Shown here: positions 15,949 through 23,801 of the stretch, piece by piece
Layout of the letters: the number at the start of each line of letters is the position of its first letter
Numbering within the stretch: position 1 is the first letter of the stretch
DNA from: Amycolatopsis saalfeldensis
GTDB taxonomy: Bacteria; Actinomycetota; Actinomycetes; Mycobacteriales; Pseudonocardiaceae
DNA length: 64,000 nt
Assembly (NCBI RefSeq): GCF_900110575.1
Contig: NZ_FOEF01000001.1
Span: 868,001 to 932,000, forward strand
Direction: 5' to 3'
Program-made: the position numbers and the translations under genes
The notes under the pieces: model-generated
Database searches by the model: none
Told to the model about the DNA's origin: nothing
Seen by the model: the letters and a program-made list of their open reading frames with translations, nothing else

Positions 15949-18216
15949 TCACAGGAACATCGCGGTCGGGTTCAGGGCGGTTTCGGCGGTGGGCCCGGCC
16001 AGCCAGCCCATCCGCACGGGCACGTCGTAGAGCCGGCCGGGCGCGTACCGCGTCCAGAAGTGCCGCAGGCCGGGCACGAGCACCTTCACCACGGGCAGGC
16101 CGATGTCCGGCCGGGTCTGGTCGAGCACCAGCATCTCCAGCCCGGCCCGCTCGACGGTCCGCTGCGCGAGCCGGACGTCCTCGGCCAGGTCGTCGGTGCT
16201 CAGGTCGGTGTAGTCGGCGGCGGTGCGCGGCGGCCCGTCGAGCGGACGCAGGTACGGCTGGTTCGCCAGCGTCGCCGTGCGCCACCAGCGGTGCTGCTCC
16301 GGATCGGGGAAGGCGTACTCCTCGGCTCCGTCCTTGGCGCCGATCACGGCGGGCAGGAACTGGTTCATCTCCGTCATCGCCCGGGAGATGGCGATCTTGA
16401 TGTCGAAATGCGCGCCGAACGCGATGAGCAGGTCCTCCACCGGCTTGTCGATCCGGCGGGAAACCGTGACCACGGTGGGGATGCCGAGGTCGGTGGTGAG
16501 GTCGAGCGCCCAGGCCTCGCGGTTCGCGGCGCGGTAGCTCCGCTGCCAGGTGTCGAAGTAGGGGTCGCCGAAACTGGCCAGGTCGATCGCCGGACGGCGG
16601 AGCATGTTGTACCACCAGAGCGCGACGCTGTCGCGTTCCACCAGCTCCATGAAACCCTGCACGATGGCGTCCTCGAGGCAGGTCCCGGCGGCGTTGCCGT
16701 TGGAGTCCGCGCCGCTGTAACGGTTGCCCCGCTGCAACGGGTAGCCGAAGAAGAGGCTGGCGGTCGGGAAGTACTTGGTGCGCTGGTGCGTCAGCGACCA
16801 CACGGGCGTCCAGTCGATCTTCTGCGCCGGGTCGAACGGATCGCACACCCGCTGGAAGTGCGAGTCCCGCGCGTTCCACTCGGCCCGGTCGCGGAACTGG
16901 GCGTCGCTGAACAGGTGCAGCTCGTTCGGCTGGAACGCCTGCTCCGGGCCGAGTTCCCGGTAGGTGGCGGAAATCCGTCCCTCGTCGCCGCGGTAGAGCC
17001 CGCTGTACCGCTCGACGGCCTCGCCGATCGCCGACGCGCGGGCCTGCACGTCGGTCATGCCCTTGCCGGACGCGGCACTGCGCAGGCCGGCCCGCAGGTC
17101 CGACACGTGCCCCATCGGCACGGCGAAGTTCTGCCCCGCCTGATAGGTGTGCAGACCCTCCACATCGGACGGCAGCTTCACGAGCTGCTTCACCGGGCCG
17201 GTGATCGGGCTGACCAGCGGCTCGAATTCGGCGAGCAGCTTCTCCGGCGACTTGGCCCGGTGCCCGCCGTCGGTGATCTTCGCCTTGGGCCGGCTGGTCA
17301 GCCGCACCGGCTCCTGGTGCAGCCGGCTCTGCAGCTCGCGGTCGCCGCAGGCGGCGCACTGCGGACGGCGGGTGAGCCGATGGTGCCGGCTGTCCATCGT
17401 CACGGTGTCGAAGGTGACGACCTCGGTCTCCGCCGGACAGCTCTGGTCTGGGCTGCTCGAGCCGGTGGCCAGCCAGGCCGCTGCCTGCAACGCGGTGAGC
17501 CGCAGGCCGAGCTGCCGGGTGGTGGCGAGATCGGCGATCGAGGTCACCGGCGGGGCGATGAGACCGTTGCGCTGCTTGAGGTAGTTCATCACCATCTGGT
17601 TCGACGACAGCCGCGCGGCCAGGCACCACCAGCAGGCCGTGGTGCCCGGTTCGAACACCGGGCCGGTCCACAGCAGACCGCCGGTCGGCTTGGCCAGCAG
17701 CCAGGGGCGGCCGTCGGCGAGGCGGTCGAGGTTGAAGTCCGCCACCTCGGGGTTGAGGTAGTCGTCGACGAGCACCACGGTGAGGGCGGACGGGCCGGTG
17801 CCGAGGGTTAGCCCGGCCTGCTCGGCGGCCTCGGCGAAGCCCTCCTCGGAGACGTCGCCGAAGCGCACCACGTCGATCGGTGTCGCCGCGACCCGGTCCA
17901 GCGCGGCGTCACCGTCGAGGGAATGCAGCTCCCAGAACCCGCCCGCGCGCTGGTCGGCATCGGCGTCCACCTCGGCGACGTGGCCGGCGACGACGAGCTT
18001 GTCCAGCACCGCCTCAACCCGCGCGGCCGGGAACTCGCCTGCCAGCGCCTCGACGACCTCGGCGCGCGTGTGCTTGCTCGCGAGCAACGGCGTCGCCCGC
18101 TCCACGAGCCCGCCCGCCAGCCGCACGTGCCCGAACCGCTCCGCGATCAGGTACACGCCGTCGCCCTCGACGACCTCGGCACGCAGGTACCGCTTGAACC
18201 GGATGACTTTCCTCAT
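15949..18216 (-). CDS. TOMM cyclodehydratase: E1-like/leader-binding domain fused to YcaO
   Basis: 755 residues. Roughly 1-310 is the ThiF/E1-like partner with a winged-helix leader-binding region at the N-terminus (about 1-90) and a four-cysteine zinc site: CWWC at 195-198 and CAAC at 287-290. Roughly 320-755 is the YcaO domain, with ATP-binding motifs SAIGEAVERYSG (about 396-407) and LEDAIVQGFMELVERDS. It uses ATP to cyclise Cys/Ser/Thr of the core peptide to azolines. The ATG overlaps the transporter stop (ATGA). The C-terminus reads TALNPTAMFL, without the PxPxP ending typical of azoline-forming YcaO proteins. Confidence 0.92.
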   Translation of the reverse strand: MRKVIRFKRYLRAEVVEGDGVYLIAERFGHVRLAGGLVERATPLLASKHTRAEVVEALAGEFPAARVEAVLDKLVVAGHVAEVDADADQRAGGFWELHSLDGDAALDRVAATPIDVVRFGDVSEEGFAEAAEQAGLTLGTGPSALTVVLVDDYLNPEVADFNLDRLADGRPWLLAKPTGGLLWTGPVFEPGTTACWWCLAARLSSNQMVMNYLKQRNGLIAPPVTSIADLATTRQLGLRLTALQAAAWLATGSSSPDQSCPAETEVVTFDTVTMDSRHHRLTRRPQCAACGDRELQSRLHQEPVRLTSRPKAKITDGGHRAKSPEKLLAEFEPLVSPITGPVKQLVKLPSDVEGLHTYQAGQNFAVPMGHVSDLRAGLRSAASGKGMTDVQARASAIGEAVERYSGLYRGDEGRISATYRELGPEQAFQPNELHLFSDAQFRDRAEWNARDSHFQRVCDPFDPAQKIDWTPVWSLTHQRTKYFPTASLFFGYPLQRGNRYSGADSNGNAAGTCLEDAIVQGFMELVERDSVALWWYNMLRRPAIDLASFGDPYFDTWQRSYRAANREAWALDLTTDLGIPTVVTVSRRIDKPVEDLLIAFGAHFDIKIAISRAMTEMNQFLPAVIGAKDGAEEYAFPDPEQHRWWRTATLANQPYLRPLDGPPRTAADYTDLSTDDLAEDVRLAQRTVERAGLEMLVLDQTRPDIGLPVVKVLVPGLRHFWTRYAPGRLYDVPVRMGWLAGPTAETALNPTAMFL

Positions 18217-19829
18217 GAATTCCCCCAGCGGGTTTCGGTGTTCGTTGGCACGTCGTCTCCGAGCACGAGCACCCGGTCGGCGACGTCGAGGAACCGGGGC
18301 GAGCGGCTGACGACGACCCTGGTCACGCCCTCCTGATCGCGCACCACCTCGGCGATCGTGTCCGGTGGCTCGTCGAGCAGGAGCAGCCGCGGCCGGCGCG
18401 CGAACGCCCGGGCGAGCTGAAGGAGCTTGAGCTGGCTCGCGGAGAACCCGCCGGCCCCGCCGCTGACCACAGTGGACAGTCCCATCGGGAGCCCCCTGAT
18501 CACCTCGGCGAGCCCGGCCTGGCCGAGCGCGGCCCAGGCCTGGTCGTCAGCGGCCGGGGAACGGCCGAGCACCACCGTGCGGACGGTGCCACGCGGGAGG
18601 TCGGCGTCCTGCCGGAGGTACCCGGTCCGGCCGCGGTCGGCCGCGCTGAGCCGGTCGAGCAGGGTGGTCTTGCCGGCGCCGGACGGACCGGTGATGACCA
18701 CGAACTCACCCGGAATCAGGTCGAGTGCGAGGGTGGGTACCTCGGTGGCTTTCGCGGCGGCCAGCAGCGCCCGGATCCCCCGGACGGCTTCACCGCCGAC
18801 CACGAAGACCGAGCGGACCGTGTTGTCCGAGCGGCCCAGCACCAGGAAGAGCTGGGCCAGGACCGCGCACGCGGCCAGCAGGACATCCGCGCGCGCGATC
18901 CCGAGAACGGTGGCGAGCAGGAGAAAGGGGATAGCCGCGGCGACCGCGGCCGACCGCGGTTCGGGCCGGGCCGCGGGGCGCTCCGGCCGGAGCCGGGCGA
19001 GCATCCGGCGTTCGGCGGCGTAGAGGTGGATCTCGTCGGTCCCGGTCAGCAGCTGGTCGAGCCCGTCGCCGGTGAGGCCCGCGGCCGGGCCACGAGCCGA
19101 GCGGGCCAGCGCCACGAGACCGGCGACTGCGACGGGGAGCACCGCCCAAGCCGTTCCGACGCTGACGGTCAGCAACGCGAAGAAGGCCGCGGCGACCATA
19201 GCCGTCACGAGCAACGCGTCGAGCGCGGCGGCGGCCACAAGCGTGCGCAACCGGGAAACGACGGTGGTCGCGGCCGCGCGCAGTTCCGGCTCCGTGGTGC
19301 GCAATCCGGTCCGGGCCGGGTCGAGCAGCAGATCCCAGAGCGCGGGTTCCACTGTGGATTGGAGCCGGTGCTGGGCGTCGGCGGCGAGCCGGTCGCGCAG
19401 GCCCAGCAGCAGGATGATCGGCAGCGCGGCCAGCACGGGCACCAGCCAGCCGTACCGCACGCTGAGCATCGCGGACGCACAGCTGACCAGCGCGGCCAGC
19501 AGCCCGGTGACCACCACCGCGACCGGAACGCGGGGTCGATCGAGGCCCTTCGCGTACAGCTGCCAAACCGCGCGGGCGCCCACCGGCTCGGGGTGCCGGC
19601 CGGACCGCAGCAGGACGGCCCGGCCGGCGGTATCGAGCACCAGCGCGGTCCCGGAAACGGTGCTGCCGGGGGAAACCCGCACGGCCCGCCAGCCGCCCGC
19701 CTCGGCCGCCGCTGTCACCGGATCGGGCCCGTCCGGCGCGTCTTCCGGCACCTGGCCCAGCAACGGCCGCAGCGCCTCACGACACGCGGGCCAGTCCGCG
19801 GCGGGCAGCTCGCGGTCGATGGTGGTCAT
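18213..19829 (-). CDS. ABC half-transporter, partner of the C39 exporter
   Basis: 538 residues, with hydrophobic helices between about 100 and 350 and a C-terminal ATPase domain. Walker A is canonical (GPSGAGKTT) and Walker B is LLLLDEPPD, but the signature reads GFSASQ instead of LSGGQ, the D-loop SALD is missing and the switch His position reads VVVSRSP. The first ~90 residues are soluble and unassigned; they lack C39 triad residues. Its ATG overlaps the stop of the C39 protein (ATGA), so they should form a heterodimer exporting the matured peptide. Confidence 0.8.
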   Translation of the reverse strand: MTTIDRELPAADWPACREALRPLLGQVPEDAPDGPDPVTAAAEAGGWRAVRVSPGSTVSGTALVLDTAGRAVLLRSGRHPEPVGARAVWQLYAKGLDRPRVPVAVVVTGLLAALVSCASAMLSVRYGWLVPVLAALPIILLLGLRDRLAADAQHRLQSTVEPALWDLLLDPARTGLRTTEPELRAAATTVVSRLRTLVAAAALDALLVTAMVAAAFFALLTVSVGTAWAVLPVAVAGLVALARSARGPAAGLTGDGLDQLLTGTDEIHLYAAERRMLARLRPERPAARPEPRSAAVAAAIPFLLLATVLGIARADVLLAACAVLAQLFLVLGRSDNTVRSVFVVGGEAVRGIRALLAAAKATEVPTLALDLIPGEFVVITGPSGAGKTTLLDRLSAADRGRTGYLRQDADLPRGTVRTVVLGRSPAADDQAWAALGQAGLAEVIRGLPMGLSTVVSGGAGGFSASQLKLLQLARAFARRPRLLLLDEPPDTIAEVVRDQEGVTRVVVSRSPRFLDVADRVLVLGDDVPTNTETRWGNS

Positions 19830-21823
19830 GACGCCACCAGCCCCAGCTCGAGGACCTGACCATCCGAAGTGGACGGTGCAGACCCGGAGGTGACCACCAC
19901 GGTGGCACCGCGGCGAGCCAGCGCACGCTCGATCCGAGCGTCCCCCACGAAGTCCGGCTCGTCGAGCAGCAGGATGGCCGGGTCGCGGAGCAGCGCCCTG
20001 GCCAAGGCGAGGCGACGGCGTTCACCGCCGCTGAAATTTCGGGCGTTCGGGGCGATCCGGGCGGTGCGGGCGCCGCCGCGGGCGGTGATCAGGGTGGTGA
20101 GGCCCGCGTCGTCCAGGGCGTGGGCGACCTGAGCGTCGGTGACGTCATCGTCGGCCAGCGTGAGGTTTTCGTGCACCGTGCCGGGGAACAGCCACGGCAC
20201 CTGCGGCAGGTAGCCGACCCCGTCGCGCAGCATGGCCCGCGGGATCTCGCCGTGGGCACGGCCGCCGAGGCGGATCTCGCCGGTGGTGGGCTCGAGCGCG
20301 CCGGCCAGCAGCCGCAGCAGGGTCGACTTGCCGCTGCCGGTCACCACCAGCCGCCCACCGGCCGGCACGCTCACGGTGGCCCCGCGCAGCACCGGCCGCC
20401 GGGGTGAGTAGCCGAAACCGACGCCGGTCAATTCGACCCGGCCATCCAATGTGGACTCCGCAACCCCGGCTTCGGCGACGAAACGTGGATGCGGGGCGGC
20501 TTCGTCGAGGTCGTCCAGCACGTTCGTCCGGTCGATCAGCTCGGGCAGCCCGCCGAGGTGTTCCAGCACCGCCCGGGCGTGGATCAGGAACGGGGCGAGC
20601 GCGACCAGCGCCGCGGCCTGCCAGACCGCGCCGGCGGCCGCCGCGAGTTCCACCCCCGTCGCCGCTGAGGTCCAGAGACGCGCGCGGTCCGCGGCACGGC
20701 GGCGCGCGGCCAGCTCTTCGCCCTGGAGCTCGGCGAACTCCGCGAACAGGTCCGGTTCCGATTGCTCGGCGTGAACCGCGTCGAGCCGGGCGAACGCGGC
20801 GCGCGCGATCCCGTTGCGCCGGGTCAGCTCCCCGACGAACAGCCGTCGCGACACCGCCGAGCGGCGCTGTCCCATCGTCCGCAGCCCCGCCGCGAGGCCG
20901 GCGCCGCCGATACCGACCAGCAGCGCCGGCCACGAAAGCCACCCGAGCACCACGGCCACCGGCACCAGGAACCCGGCGCTCGCCAGCAGCGGCACCACCC
21001 GGTGCGCGAGCAGGACCGCCGAGGTCTCGGCGAACCGCGCCTGCGCCCCCAGCGCCGCGTTCGAACGGCGGTCGAGGAACGACGCGGGCACCGTCAGCAG
21101 CTTGTCCAGCACCGCCCGCTTCCGCCGTCCGGCGACCACGTCATGGACCTCGGCGGCCAGCCACCGCTGCCCGTACGCCAGCGCGGCGGCCGCGAGCGCC
21201 GCGACGATCAGCGCGGCCACGGCAACGCCGGAGTTCAGGCGGCCGGCGACAACACCGTCGACGAGCAGTGCCGCGGCGCCGGTCACCGCACCGAGGCCGA
21301 GCCCGGCGCCGGCCGCGGCGGTCACCCGGCCCCGGACCTCGGCGAGCCAGCGCGCGCACGTCCGCAGGGTCGACCGGCTCGGTCGCTTGGCCGTCGCGGG
21401 AGGCGCGGCGGCGGAGGTGAAAGTCAGCACGATGCCACTGAATTCGGCCCGGAACTGGGCGCTGGTGCGCCGATCCCGGCCGCGGGCGGGATCGTTGACG
21501 ACGGCGCCGCCGTCAACCGCCTCGAGAACGGCGAAGTGGTTGCCGTGCAACAGAACGACGGCCGGCAGCGGCAGCGATCGCAGCGCGGGCAACGGGTCGC
21601 CTTCACGGATGCGCAGCCCCCGTCCGGCCAGTCCGTGGCCGGCCCCGACCCGGAGCAGGTCGGCCGCCGTGGTGCCGTCGCGCGAGACCCCGCATTCCGC
21701 CCGCAACCGCGCGGCGGGAACCGGGGTGCCGCGGTGCGCGAGCAGGATGCCCAGACAGGCGGGGCCGCAGTCGGCCTCCTCCACCTGCCCGATGACGGGG
21801 GTAGCGCTGGACGGCGACCTCAC
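19826..21823 (-). CDS. Peptidase-containing ABC exporter half (C39 domain)
   Basis: 665 residues. Residues ~8-125 are a C39 peptidase with an intact triad: Q13, C19 (EEADCGPAC), H96 (LHGNHFAV) and D111 (VVNDPARG). This domain cuts after double-glycine-type leaders. A membrane domain with about five or six helices follows, then an ATPase domain. The signature FSGGERRR and Walker B ILLLDEPD are normal, but the P-loop reads VVTGSGKST, about three residues short of the usual GxSGSGKST form, and the switch His is absent (VVVTSGS). The GTG start overlaps the P450 stop (GTGA). It is the predicted leader peptidase and exporter for both precursors. Confidence 0.88.
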   Translation of the reverse strand: MRSPSSATPVIGQVEEADCGPACLGILLAHRGTPVPAARLRAECGVSRDGTTAADLLRVGAGHGLAGRGLRIREGDPLPALRSLPLPAVVLLHGNHFAVLEAVDGGAVVNDPARGRDRRTSAQFRAEFSGIVLTFTSAAAPPATAKRPSRSTLRTCARWLAEVRGRVTAAAGAGLGLGAVTGAAALLVDGVVAGRLNSGVAVAALIVAALAAAALAYGQRWLAAEVHDVVAGRRKRAVLDKLLTVPASFLDRRSNAALGAQARFAETSAVLLAHRVVPLLASAGFLVPVAVVLGWLSWPALLVGIGGAGLAAGLRTMGQRRSAVSRRLFVGELTRRNGIARAAFARLDAVHAEQSEPDLFAEFAELQGEELAARRRAADRARLWTSAATGVELAAAAGAVWQAAALVALAPFLIHARAVLEHLGGLPELIDRTNVLDDLDEAAPHPRFVAEAGVAESTLDGRVELTGVGFGYSPRRPVLRGATVSVPAGGRLVVTGSGKSTLLRLLAGALEPTTGEIRLGGRAHGEIPRAMLRDGVGYLPQVPWLFPGTVHENLTLADDDVTDAQVAHALDDAGLTTLITARGGARTARIAPNARNFSGGERRRLALARALLRDPAILLLDEPDFVGDARIERALARRGATVVVTSGSAPSTSDGQVLELGLVAS

Positions 21824-23112
21824 GGCCTTCCACCGGCCCCGAACGGACACGACCCGGCCGGAGCCGCGACGGCCGAAGCCATCGGCTCCGTTTCGGGCAG
21901 TACGAGCCGCAGCGACGCCGGGCTGTGGAACGCCATCTCGTCGCGACGGCGGATGTCCTGGCCGGCCAGCCGGAAGTCCGGCGCGTGGGCGGCCAGCGCC
22001 GCCAGCACGGTTTCGCCCTGCAGCACGGCCAGGCTCGCGCCGAGGCAGTAGTGGGGACCGTGGCCGAAGGCGAGGTGCCGCGCCTCCGTGCGGTCCAGAT
22101 CGAAGTCCAGCGGGCGCGTGAACACCGCCGGGTCGAGGTTGGCCGCGCCGTACATCAGCAGCACCGTGCTGCCCCGCGGGATGGTCACGCCGTCGAGGTC
22201 GATGTCGTCCTCCGCGATCCGGCTCATCAGCGGCAACGGTGGGTGCAGGCGGATGCCCTCCACGTACGCGGCAGCGGCCAGCGAAGGATCGGCGACCACG
22301 CGACGCCAGGCGTCCGGGTGCTTCCGCAGCGCCAGCACCACGTTCGCGAGCGCGCTGCCCACGGTGTCGATCCCCGTCATGAAGAGCATGAGGACCATCG
22401 AGACCAGCTCGTCGTGCGAGAGTCGTCCGTCCTCTTCGGACGAAGCGCGCGCGAGCCGGGAGATCAGGTCGGTGCCGTCGCCGCGGCGGGCGGCGAGGTC
22501 GTTGATGTAGCCCACCACTTCGGCGAGACCGGTCGCGGCGGTGGAGCCCGGGGCGCCGTAGCGGCCGCCGAGCCGTCCGGTCACCTCGTTGACCACCGCG
22601 CTGTTGATCGCGCTCGCCCAGCCCAGCACCTGATGCCGGTCGGCGGGCGGCAGCCCCAGCAACGCGGCCGTGGTGTACACCGGCAGCGGCCCGCACACGT
22701 CACCGACGAACTCGCATTCGCCGTGGCGCAAGGGTTCCGCCAGCAGTTCGGCGACGATCTCCTGGACCGCGCCCCGCAGCCCGGCCACGGACTTGGCGCT
22801 GAACTGCCCGGCCACGAGCCGCCGCAGCCGCTGGTGGTCGGCGGGCGGCTGGATCGGCAGCAACCCGTCGAGCACCCGGCTGGTCGCCTCGTCGAGCTGC
22901 CGCGTCGCGGACCACTCGTCCGGCATCCGGAGCGCGCCCGCGGGGTGCCGGGCGATCTTGCCGACCAGGTCGTGCCGCGAAACGATCCACACGCTGCCCG
23001 CGTGGATCACCGGCTTCTCCTCGGCCAGCCGCGCGAACAGCCCGTTGTCCCCCACCGGCTGCGACTTCGGATCACCGATGAACCGCAGCGCCGCCTTCGT
23101 CAGCTCGTCCAT
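21820..23112 (-). CDS. Cytochrome P450, RiPP tailoring enzyme
   Basis: 430 residues with all core P450 motifs: oxygen-activation I-helix LFMTGIDTVGSA, K-helix EGIR and heme-binding FGHGPHYCLG with ligand C356. The protein is soluble and of bacterial class-I type, needing ferredoxin and reductase from elsewhere. No redox partner is encoded in the cluster. The ATG at 23112 has GGGGAG five bases upstream. As first gene after the precursors it probably hydroxylates or epoxidises the peptide, as P450s do in some thiopeptides. The tail after the heme motif includes a short Cys-containing GSCPFGAGG. Confidence 0.93.
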   Translation of the reverse strand: MDELTKAALRFIGDPKSQPVGDNGLFARLAEEKPVIHAGSVWIVSRHDLVGKIARHPAGALRMPDEWSATRQLDEATSRVLDGLLPIQPPADHQRLRRLVAGQFSAKSVAGLRGAVQEIVAELLAEPLRHGECEFVGDVCGPLPVYTTAALLGLPPADRHQVLGWASAINSAVVNEVTGRLGGRYGAPGSTAATGLAEVVGYINDLAARRGDGTDLISRLARASSEEDGRLSHDELVSMVLMLFMTGIDTVGSALANVVLALRKHPDAWRRVVADPSLAAAAYVEGIRLHPPLPLMSRIAEDDIDLDGVTIPRGSTVLLMYGAANLDPAVFTRPLDFDLDRTEARHLAFGHGPHYCLGASLAVLQGETVLAALAAHAPDFRLAGQDIRRRDEMAFHSPASLRLVLPETEPMASAVAAPAGSCPFGAGGRP

Positions 23113-23136
23113 GTCTGCTCCCCAGCTCTCGGGTGT

Positions 23137-23172
23137 TACCGGTGTGTGCCGACCGGCCGGCACACACCGGTA
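23137..23172 (-). terminator. Attenuator-like hairpin after precursor genes
   Basis: A perfect 15-base inverted repeat (taccggtgtgtgccg and its complement) with a 6-base loop lies between the precursor stop and the P450 start. There is no U-rich tail. In RiPP operons a hairpin at this spot usually lets only part of transcription continue, so precursor mRNA exceeds enzyme mRNA and its 3' end is protected. Confidence 0.75.
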
Positions 23173-23208
23173 GCTACCTCGGTTCTCGCGATGCGAAGAC
23201 CGTCGAAA

Positions 23209-23361
23209 TCAGCCGCCCAGGCAGGCCGCGGTACCGACCGTGGCCGGGGTGCTGATGGTGCCGGCGGTGCTGGCGGTAGCGGCGCCACCCACCTCGGAGA
23301 GCTCTTCCACCGTCAGGTCCTCGATCGGCAGCTCGGTCGTGTTCAGCTTTTCCGGAGTCAT
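23209..23361 (-). CDS. RiPP precursor peptide A (double-glycine leader)
   Basis: 50 residues with AGGGGA six bases before the ATG. The acidic leader, with LPIEDLTVEELSEVGG at residues 11-26, matches the double-glycine leader pattern cut by C39 peptidases. The predicted 24-residue core begins AATASTAGT and ends TAACLGG. It is only Ala, Thr, Ser, Gly, Ile, Val, Pro, Leu and one Cys, with seven Thr and two Ser available for azole formation or dehydration and no charged residue. The composition resembles goadsporin. A longer upstream in-frame reading exists but lacks a signal for translation. Confidence 0.88.
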   Translation of the reverse strand: MTPEKLNTTELPIEDLTVEELSEVGGAATASTAGTISTPATVGTAACLGG

Positions 23362-23419
23362 GTCTTTCCCCTCAGATGTTTTGGTTACTCGAATACTGCG
23401 GAAATGAAAAAAGCCCGGA

Positions 23420-23560
23420 TCAGACGCTGGCGCAGCCGATGCAGGCCGCGGTGCTGACCGGCGTGCTCGCGGTCGAGGCGGTGCCGGCACAGTCAGCGGC
23501 CGCCACGTCGTTGAGCTCCTCGATGGACAGGTCTTCGACAACCGGAGTGGTCTGCTCCAT
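23420..23560 (-). CDS. RiPP precursor peptide B
   Basis: 46 residues, 58 bases upstream of precursor A in the same direction. The leader VVEDLSIEELNDV (residues 7-19) aligns with that of A, but AA replaces GG at the expected cut (VAA). The predicted core begins ADCAGTAST and ends ACIGCASV. It has three Cys, five Thr and four Ser, so more thiazole potential than A. Both cores share the pattern AST...STP...TAAC(L/I)G. The ribosome-binding site is weak (GGTG). No charged residue follows Asp23. It is too short for most gene finders. Confidence 0.87.
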   Translation of the reverse strand: MEQTTPVVEDLSIEELNDVAAADCAGTASTASTPVSTAACIGCASV

Positions 23561-23801
23561 GGTGATCACACCCAATTCGATTCTTTTCGGACAGGACATT
23601 TACCGCTCGGCGCGAATACTTCCGCGCGCCATCAGCGAGTCTGCCAGCCGGACAGAACGAATTCTTCGGCGCTTTGATCGATTGTCCCGGACGACGGAAT
23701 GCGCAGCAAACCGCTTTTCTCGATCATCCGTTGAGACGGGTGGTGGACACACCGGCGCTCAGGTCGGGGTCAGACCGGTCTGGTTCGCACCCGGCGCGGC
23801 C
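23561..23801 (-). promoter_or_regulatory. Promoter region of the RiPP operon
   Basis: About 240 bases without a gene between mazG and the precursor genes, which are transcribed away from it. The block nearest the precursor is AT-richer and holds two copies of CTGTCCG some 55 bases apart (about 23588-23595 and 23648-23655), a candidate activator site. The exact promoter cannot be fixed by eye. Confidence 0.5.

Noticed and set aside
14438-17671. A single 1077-residue protein from a long open frame across the dehydrogenase and YcaO region
   Set aside because: Its N-terminal 577 residues are an Arg/Pro-rich shadow of the YcaO gene. The real YcaO uses another frame with clear motifs, and the dehydrogenase has its own ATG and ribosome-binding site.
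23362-23541. N-terminal extension of precursor A to 110 residues
   Set aside because: It runs through precursor B antisense-like sequence in another frame, is Arg/Pro-rich, and the inner ATG has an ideal ribosome-binding site and a typical leader.
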